Shown: positions 43,301-52,300 of the stretch, piece after piece | Position numbering within the stretch: the stretch's first letter is position 1 | Layout of the letters: every line of letters starts with the position of its first letter | Assembly: GCA_025345505.1 (NCBI GenBank) | Contig: JANVCC010000056.1 | Span: forward strand, 1,419,049-1,483,048 | Source: Todiramphus chloris collaris | Taxonomy: Eukaryota; Chordata; Aves; Coraciiformes; Alcedinidae | Length of the DNA: 64,000 nucleotides | Reading direction: 5' to 3' | The notes under the pieces: generated by a model | What the model saw: the letters and a program-made list of their open reading frames with translations, nothing else | What the model was told of the DNA's origin: nothing | Database searches by the model: none | Program-made: the position numbers and the translations under genes

Positions 43301-46300
43301 GTGGCAACTGTTCAAGTTAAACATAGGACAAAAATCACATACATCTGACTTGTGTCAAGAGTGGTATGACAAACTCAAGATCATTTGATTACTGAGTAAC
43401 TTATTCCTGCTTGGAACACGGTAATATAAAGAATAGCACAAGATAACACTCTTGTAGCCTTCCAAACATTACGGGACTTGACAATACTCCCTAAATCAGT
43501 GACAGAATAGAGACAAGATCATTATTTCAAATTTCATATAACTCTCTAAACAAGAGCAGATAAAGAGGATTTCAGTAAATGCTAGTTTCAGTAGTCATAG
43601 TGCCTGTTATTTATTTCTTCTTACCCACCACAGAAACAAAAATAATGCATGAAATTACTTAAAACTCATATGACTGTAACAGTTGGGGGCTATAAATTGA
43701 ACATACAGAGATCAATTTTAAGTTAAATGTAGCTATAAAAAACAGTGTAATAAATTACTTCTATAATTCTTTACCATCAAAGGACTTACCTTTGGCTTTA
43801 AGTTCTGATAAAAGACTCCCTGGGCCTTCATGCCCAATCAGATGACCAAGGTAATGGCCAGGGTTTGATTTATAGTACTTCTGAAGGTCTGGTATAGGAA
43901 ATGTGACGTAAAGATTTCTAATGTCCTTAATAGGTACCACTTTGTAAAGTTGCTGAGGGGGAAAATAAACAAAGAGATCCATAAGATAGTAAGAGTTTCC
44001 TCTCATTCATTAATCTCAGGATCACATATCATGTTCCCTTCACACACACATACATTTTATTATAAACTTATCAACAAAATCTCAAAAATAAAGGTATGTA
44101 AAACTTAGGGCAACACCTTAGCCATTCATGATGCAAACAAAGAAATAATTAAATTATTTTTCAGTTGCTTACAGCTTCATCCAATCATACAACTTCTACT
44201 ATAAACCATACAAAACTATATCATACTCAGAATGGAAAGGTGAGTGAAAAATTAATAAAGAAATACAGAAGTTAACAGGGACACTGACACATTATGCATT
44301 TCACTACTTCTGTATTACTGAAACATTAAAAAATATCATTTAAAGTACACACTACTGGTGGAAGATTTATCTCTATACATACTCGGAGATGTTCTTCTTG
44401 GAAAGGATGTTCAGGAAACTCTGGTATAGGAACATTTTTATTCTCTACTTCTGAAAATAGCTTTACCACTAAGCAAGTCAGCTCATCCAAGGATTCTAGA
44501 ATAAAGAGAAGTTAGAAAAATATTAATAATTATTTAAAGATTCTATCAAACTTGGATTTTGTATGTTCTTGGAGGGAGACGTGAATTATACAGAAAAGTC
44601 AGTTTAATGGATGATGATTATTAATTTCAGAAAGGAAATCTATATTAATACGTAAGTTTTGAATTGTAACATGCTATAAGCACCATACTTATTAAAGGAA
44701 GGTTTCAACCATGATTAAAATGAATCCTGTAACCACAAAAAAACATTGTTAAATTTTACTGAGACAATCTAATCTGAAACAGAGGAAAACATACAACCAA
44801 TATTAAACATTTACAAAAACAAACATTCCACAAAAAGCTTACAGGACATGGAATTACAGCTGCAAAATTTCCAGAGCAAAAGTATCTTTGCCAAAACTTG
44901 GATTTTCTTCAGCCTCAAATCACCTCCAGCACTCCACATACACTGTGAGACAGGGTCATCTGTCTTCAGTGTCACAAAATTTCACACACATCTGTGACCT
45001 GTTTAAGCACTTCTACTTTTACACCCATTCTAGTTTCAGTCTGTGACTCTAGTACTCTCCAAAAACAAGAGGAAGACCATTTACAGAAAGAATCTGATGT
45101 TGTGCATGAATTCACCTAAATGGACCTACGCAGCTTCTGTTGAAATACAGCCTTTAAAATAGCTATCAGCTTAAATAAATGCATTTTGAAGCACTTTTGC
45201 AAGTGAGAATAAGATAAGAAAGGCTCATCTGTCAAGTTTCTCAGTACACACTTTTCAAGGGTGGGCACTGAAGGAAAACTGGACATTTCTTGGATGTCGC
45301 AAAATGCAACCTTAATCCTTGAAAGAGTCAGAAGTCTAACTGCTTCAAAATGCAGTAATGTTGTTAGTCAAAATCGTCACAGTTGGGTTTAGAAAGCAGA
45401 ATCTTTCCTGCTCAACATATGCATGCTCCTGCACTAAGAGAATCATGCAGGGGAAAAAAAACCCCAAAAACCGTGCAGGGAAAAAAATAAACAAAAACAC
45501 AGTGCAAACCAAGATGGGTCACTGTATAATAAAGTTTTGTGAACTGCATGCAATCCTATTAAACATCACTATTTTTTTATCCACATCATCAAAACAGACA
45601 TTCATTTAAGCTTTACAACTATAGTGAGGGTTTTCTTTAGGACAGACTTCCAGCTGAAAGGGTGCTTCTTACTGAAAAAGTTTCCACTTAAAAGTCTACA
45701 TGTGAGCTGCTGCACTAAAGCTCTTCTATGATTACTCAGTGAATTTTGCTTTTGATTAGATAAAAAAATTATTTGAATTTCATTATTTAAATTTAACAAA
45801 CTTTTGAATATTTATTACTATTTGCTAGAGAAATTACATTGTGATTCCCTCACTGCTTTTTACTGACATATTTTTATTTATTACACACATAAAGTGTTGG
45901 GAAAATCAGAGAATTACTAGGCTGCACATAGCTTTAGACATCCGTTTATTTCAGAATGCACAAGAGTAGAGAGACCATGGGGGACCTGCAGTGTCTTTTC
46001 ATGTTACACAATTTCTAACTATTTACTTATGTATTAAGGAGCAGCACTCCTACATTGTTAACAAGCTATTTCAGCAACAAATCTATAGAATGTTAACAAT
46101 GTTAGCTTTCTGAAGTTTGCTTTTTGTGGGTGGAGCTCCCTGCAAAGAAATTTAAAAAATAATCAGAAAGAATGCAGCACTTGTAAACATTCAAATTTGA
46201 TGATAGAGGCAAGCCCTCAATTCTGCTGCTTGAACAAGTAATAGGGTGAGAAAAAGTATGTGTTTTTTCAGGGAAAATAAGATGCAACTTTCATCTATAT

Positions 46301-49300
46301 CACTATTACAGTGACAACTACTTAATTATGACAAATAAGAGTAGTTGTATGCATTTTGTATACAGGCAATCTAACAAAAAGACTGAGAATTGTCTTTTAA
46401 AAAAATATTTATTTATAAGATTGAAAGAAAAAATCCCCATGATCATTATTTCAAAGGCTCCTCATTTTTGTAAATATTGAGCAATCTACAAGGGCAACTC
46501 ACACTGCAAGAATTCATCTATGGAAAATTATTAATAAAATTACCTAAATTTAGGATTTTAACAACAATAATTTGTTATTTTGTATGAGAAAAATAGACGT
46601 TTGTGCAAATTGCAGAAATGTTTGAAAGGTAACAGATTTTTAAGAGTATTTCCTACACTTTATTGATATTTGAAATACAGCTGTTTTCTGTCCCGGAATA
46701 TTGTCCAGTAAAGAACTAGTTAAAAGATGCGTAGAAACTTTGACTACAGAAGTGTTGAAGGATGAAGAGAATTTTAAATCAGTTATTTTAAACTCTGATC
46801 AATATGTATTTAACATTTTTAAAGAAAGGAAATTTGTTGGGTTTTTTTTTTTTTTTTTTTAGTATTTTGCTCAGGTAAAATCAACATAAGGGGAAAAAAG
46901 CTGAGGAGGGGAAGCACCTCTTTCAAACAGCAATAAAAATATATTCACAACATTAAAAAATATTTATAAGCTATCTTCATCAATATTACAGTTTGCCTCC
47001 ACTGCTACCAGAAGAATAAGCAAGGCATTTTCACACATTAAGTCCTGGTGGTATTACCTACATACGTATTAGTAACACTTCACTGTTCAACTTGCAACAC
47101 TGAAAAAAAACTTTGACCATATTCTAATCAATATGTGATGTTAACAGCAGATAAGATAGAATAATAAACTTAATTGAAAGGAATTAGGGACTCTGCAACT
47201 GATTCAGTAGTGAGTATATGCCCCAAACTTGGATCCAGTTAAGTAGTATAATCCTCACCCTGTTTTCCTACAGTAAAAATCTACAAGAAACAATGATGCA
47301 TGTATATGCTGTGATTGAAATCAAACAGGTGTATTTTGATAATCAGATTCATACCCAGCATTCTGTAAACAGAGAGTTGCAGAGGAAGATTTCACTTGTT
47401 TAATGAATTTTGTATTATTCCATTAATACTCACCATCCAAATGCTATTGTAAAAACACCACACAAATACCAATCTGCCAATATATTTTCAAAAAGTAAAC
47501 AGTGTTCAACATACTGTTAATAAGCTTTCAGCAAATCTATGTGAAATATCATCTTGACTGTGAAAGATTTTAAGCAGTAGTAAACTGAAGTAAAGGTTTT
47601 TTATCTAAATGTTAAAGTTTATCCTTTGATAATACAGAAGCTTTTGTAGTGGAAGTCTAAAACATGATAACAGTATCAAATGCCCAACATCTGAAACCAG
47701 ACAGGGGTCAGTCTTCATAAGACAAACATACTATGACAGCATCTGCTAACTTGACGATAGATTTAACATTTTCAGATTATTGTTTCTATTGTAAGCCTAC
47801 AAACACATTGATTTATACACTGCAAGTTGCTTTGGAGACTTCACTAGACATAAAATTATGTTTGGTCAGTCCGTAGAAGTTTAACTTTTTTCCCTTCTGC
47901 AGATTTTCAGACAACTGCACACACTTCATTTTTTTCAGATATAAATGCGTGTAAAGGCTTTCTCAACCAACAAAACTCACCTCTTCCTAAGACACAAATA
48001 GCCATTAAATTTGATGAATAATAAGTAGAATGGAACTTCAATAGCTCTTGTCTTACATCTATTCCTTCTTTGGTTGGTCTAGTTTCCAGAGTGAGTTTAT
48101 TCCCTGTAATGCAAAGTAAAAAAAAAACAACAAAAAAGTTAACAATACTTATGTTTATGAATGTACAAATCAAAAAGAAAAATATCAATTAATAAATCTG
48201 CTTTCCTCCAGACGGACAGTAATTTTAAAAATACCTATTATGCATAGTAAGCTTATCAGAAACAAGAAACACTTGCACTCTCAATCTGCACATTCCTAAA
48301 GAACCAAGGATGGTTTAGTCTTCCAAATTGATCTTTTTAATTTGAATAGGCTATTTCAAAGTAATGCAAGTAAGCTCAGGCTCTAATTCAGGAGTAGATA
48401 AAGGTTTTTCTTCGGCACATCTGGAGTAGGTTTTACTCCCACATACAGTCTTGTCATAGGAATCGCTGTGTGAAATTCTTGTAGCATTGTCTCCCACAAA
48501 TTGTAGCCTAGTAAATTAAATAATTACTAATTTACAAACATGATGTGTAAGTTATGACTGTTTAGCTTCTGCTTCACGAATGGCTGAGCTGTTGCTGCTG
48601 TAGAAGAAAAGGACTAAAGAGGAAGAGAAGTACAACTCTTCCTCAATAAGCCCATAAGCAGAAGATACCAAACTTTCTCCACTAAATTACTGTTGTGTTA
48701 ATTAGTGCAATCTTTACATCAACATCAAACTTTCAATCATTTACTCTAAAGAGTAATTTATAGTCAAAGCAGAACTCATGTTTAGAAAAGGTAAGAACTT
48801 GGACTGACAGAAAAATTAGTGCCTACGAAGAGCATAAATATGTAAAGGGCAAGTACTGGGAGGATGGAGCCAGGCTCTTCTCGGTGACATCCAATGATAG
48901 GACAAGGGGTAACGGGTACAAGCTGGAGCATAGGAGGTTTTGGGTAAACATTAGGAAAAACTTTTTCACAGTGAGGGTGACAGAGAACTGAAACAGGCTG
49001 CCCAGAGAGGTTGTGGAGTCTCCTTCTCTGTGTGACCTGATCTAGGTGATCCTGCTCTGGCAGGGGGGGTTGGACTAGATGATTTTTGAGGTCCCTTCCA
49101 ACCCCTAACATTCTGTGATTCTGTGATTTTAATCAACTTCACTTCTCATTACTACATAGGCACACAGAGTCGTCAACAAAGTACAGACCAGAACTGCAAA
49201 CTAGCACTCTGTTAATTTTGAGATTAGTAACTCTCTTAAGCCCCAACCAGATCAGGTATAGGAGAGAGCAAGGGGTGAGGAGGAAGAATAAGGCAAGAAA

Positions 49301-52300
49301 AGGGAGCAGAAAAGTTAACTTGTAGGTTTATAAGAAAAACAGCAAGAAAGAGAGAAAAGACTGGAAGAGCATGCCTGCTATGGATATATGCCCAGTGCAC
49401 AAATTCTACAATCACAGATTAAGTTCATACAATCCAATGAAGCAAAATTAGCTACTTAAATAATATAAGACAAGTATATTGTCCAGATATTTGGTGATTA
49501 GATAAAGGTCTAATTACAACTGCAACAGTCAACAGAGAGGTTGCCTGAAGCAATACATTGTTTTAATTTTCAAAGTTCATATGTGAAGTAAAAGCAAGGA
49601 TTCTTAATGACACCTAAAAAGGATAATGAGGGTATCGTGCTTTAAATATTACCTATATTCCTCACTATCTGCAGACAAATAAAATGCAGAAGTTTTAGAT
49701 ACCCTACTGTGCTTATTTCCACAGAATCAATACATAAATAATAAAATATAATAAAAATAAAGCTAAAGCTTTAGCTCCATCACTTTGCTATTACAGTGCT
49801 GAAGTACACTGCGAGGCAATAGTCACAAGACACCTTGTAGATGTAGAAAAATTGACACTGAACTGTGCAAAAGGATTTAGGAAAGTACTAGACACTGTAG
49901 AGGGTACTGACAGGGAAGAATTAGCATCATAGGCATTAATTCAGAGAGGTGGGTGAAGGGTATTTGGGGACAAAACGCACATCCTACCAGGAAAACTGGA
50001 AGATTAAGGTGCATTCATCTCTGGACAGACAAAGAGTAATAGAAGTTTTGCTGGCAAAACAGGATGCACAACAATGAGAGTGACCTGAAGCATCAAATGG
50101 AGTCATTCCTGTATTTTGCTAGACTAACATCATCTCGTTGGTTAAAAGGAAATAGTAAGAAGGACGCCAAGTGCAACCACCATGAAAACCATATTACAGT
50201 TGTCACCTCTTTGGGTAAACAAAAGCCATCAAAGCTGGGCTCTACTTCTGCAAAGTCAGATCTACAAGAAAGCTATGTGCTATAAATTAATTTCAGAATC
50301 AAAGTCTAATCTAAGAAGAGTATGACTATTGCTATCAAATTTGCACACATTTAGGCTATTCTCCTCATGCAAACATTTCACTTGTGTCAGCTACAAAACC
50401 TTAAATTCTAGAAAACTATTTCTGCAACTTTCACTTATGTTTTCCAAGCACCATATAAAAATTAAATAGTCTCTTCACTAGCAGAGATTACGGCATGTAC
50501 TTTGGATGCTTGCTTGCCTATCAATATGTAGTTCCCAAGACTATTTCCAAATCTACCTGTCTGGAGAATGCAGCTATAGTTTCCCTATAAACAACAGCCC
50601 TCTAGAGTGTCTCTATAGAGACAACCTCTCTTTATTGGAGAACAGAACAATACATGATCTTGCAGCAGCTGGCTACCAGCCTCTCAGCTATGCCCTCCAT
50701 GAACAGATGCAAAAACATTCTTCTTTCTTGAGACAGAGGAAGTCCTTAAGGCCCATTATCTGCCCTCCCATCATCCTACTGTATCCAATATTTGCATCAA
50801 CCCGTCATCCAGAAAACTGACTCAGACACAAAACACATTCATGCTCAAGTACTAAACAGTGCAGCGCAGGAATTAAAAGCAGTTACTTTGATAATTTCAA
50901 AAATAAATTCACATCGAAAATAACGTCTTTGAAAAAGAAACACCAAACACCCAACATTTAAGCCTCTGCCAAAGCATCAAAAATTTGTAGTTTTGACCAT
51001 AACTATGGTATCTTCCTTTAATGCTTTTAAAATTGAGGGGGTTTTATTTTAAATTGTTACTAAGCATTCTGAGCTTAAAATAAAGCCTGAAAAAAACCTA
51101 CAGCCTTAAGATTGGGATTTGTCCAAGCACATTTTATCTATCCACCTACTACTGTTGTGTTTATGCTTAAGATTTTGGTTTTGTATTCTTACTCAGTAAT
51201 TTTCATGTTACTTTGTTGATCTTTCCCACTCAGCATAGCACTGTCGTTTAGTCCTAATTCAATACTAGTTAGCAAAAGGAGCATGCAGCTAGCAACAATT
51301 CATTCACTGTTATGCACAAAGACTTAACAGTAACAAATTATGACAAATCCAGTAATTGGAAAACAGCATTCACTGCAGTAATTATCAGATTCATAAAGGA
51401 TGCTTCATCACTGTTCTGCAAGCCTTGTATCACTCTGTTTCCTCCAGTTTTGTTTAGCTCAGCTTGGTCTACGATGTGGAAAATGTAATAAAGCACCATA
51501 ATCAACATGTATGGAGAGGAAAAAAAGGGAATTGTTTCGGTCTGCCTTTAAAAATTTTTTATAAACAATAATACTACGGATGTTACACAGAACTCTAATG
51601 GATGGATAATTATATTGTGACAAACCTGTTCCAAATTTGCTGAAGGGATGATTGGGGTTTCCAGTAGCCTTCTCCAATTGAAATAACCTCCAGGCATCAT
51701 TCATCAGATTCTTCTCATGCTCAGAATCAACAGCATTCACTTCCCTGTCTTTGCAGCTTTCATCAAACAAAGGGCATAGAAAAAACTGGGCAAATCTAAA
51801 CAGAAAAAATTTAATCCGAGTCAAGAGTACTGTACATAAATGGTAATAGAAAAGTATGAAGCTTGGTACCTCCTGAAAACAGTCAGGTATATATGCATAA
51901 TTTAAAAATTCTCAATGTCTTTATCTATAAATGCAGACAACAATGTATTCATCATGTAAGGTACTATGAAGACCAAGAACCTTGCATTATAATTCCTACA
52001 TCGAAAATTTCTACTGTTTTGAAGTTTAGCTGCAAGAGGCTTTTAATCTTGCACATCAAATCAATCTTGTCAGACATCCAAGGAAAATCCAAGGGGAAAA
52101 TCCACAGGGAAAATCCACTCTTTACTTCAGACTACACACCATTCAATTTCTGTCCTCTCCCACAAAAGGCAGAGATTTTAGTAAATTCCCTTTACTAAAG
52201 GCATCCTAACGTATTTCTAGACCTCAGCCTTCTTTTGCTATCAATGAAATAAGGATCCTATAGGAAGCACTGTATTTGATTATACAGTTGGAGTATTTGC

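Larger units (their letters stand above)
42883..43789 (-). other. IDE intron 7
   Basis: 907 bp; about 270 bp of it is the CR1 fragment at 43015-43285. The remainder is AT-rich. Confidence 0.85.

Noticed and set aside
48782-49111. Open frame of 109 codons on the minus strand
   Set aside because: Antisense reading of the CR1 fragment at 48831-49127.
50506-50820. Open frame of 104 codons on the plus strand in intron 4
   Set aside because: No family match and nothing on the same strand nearby to belong to.
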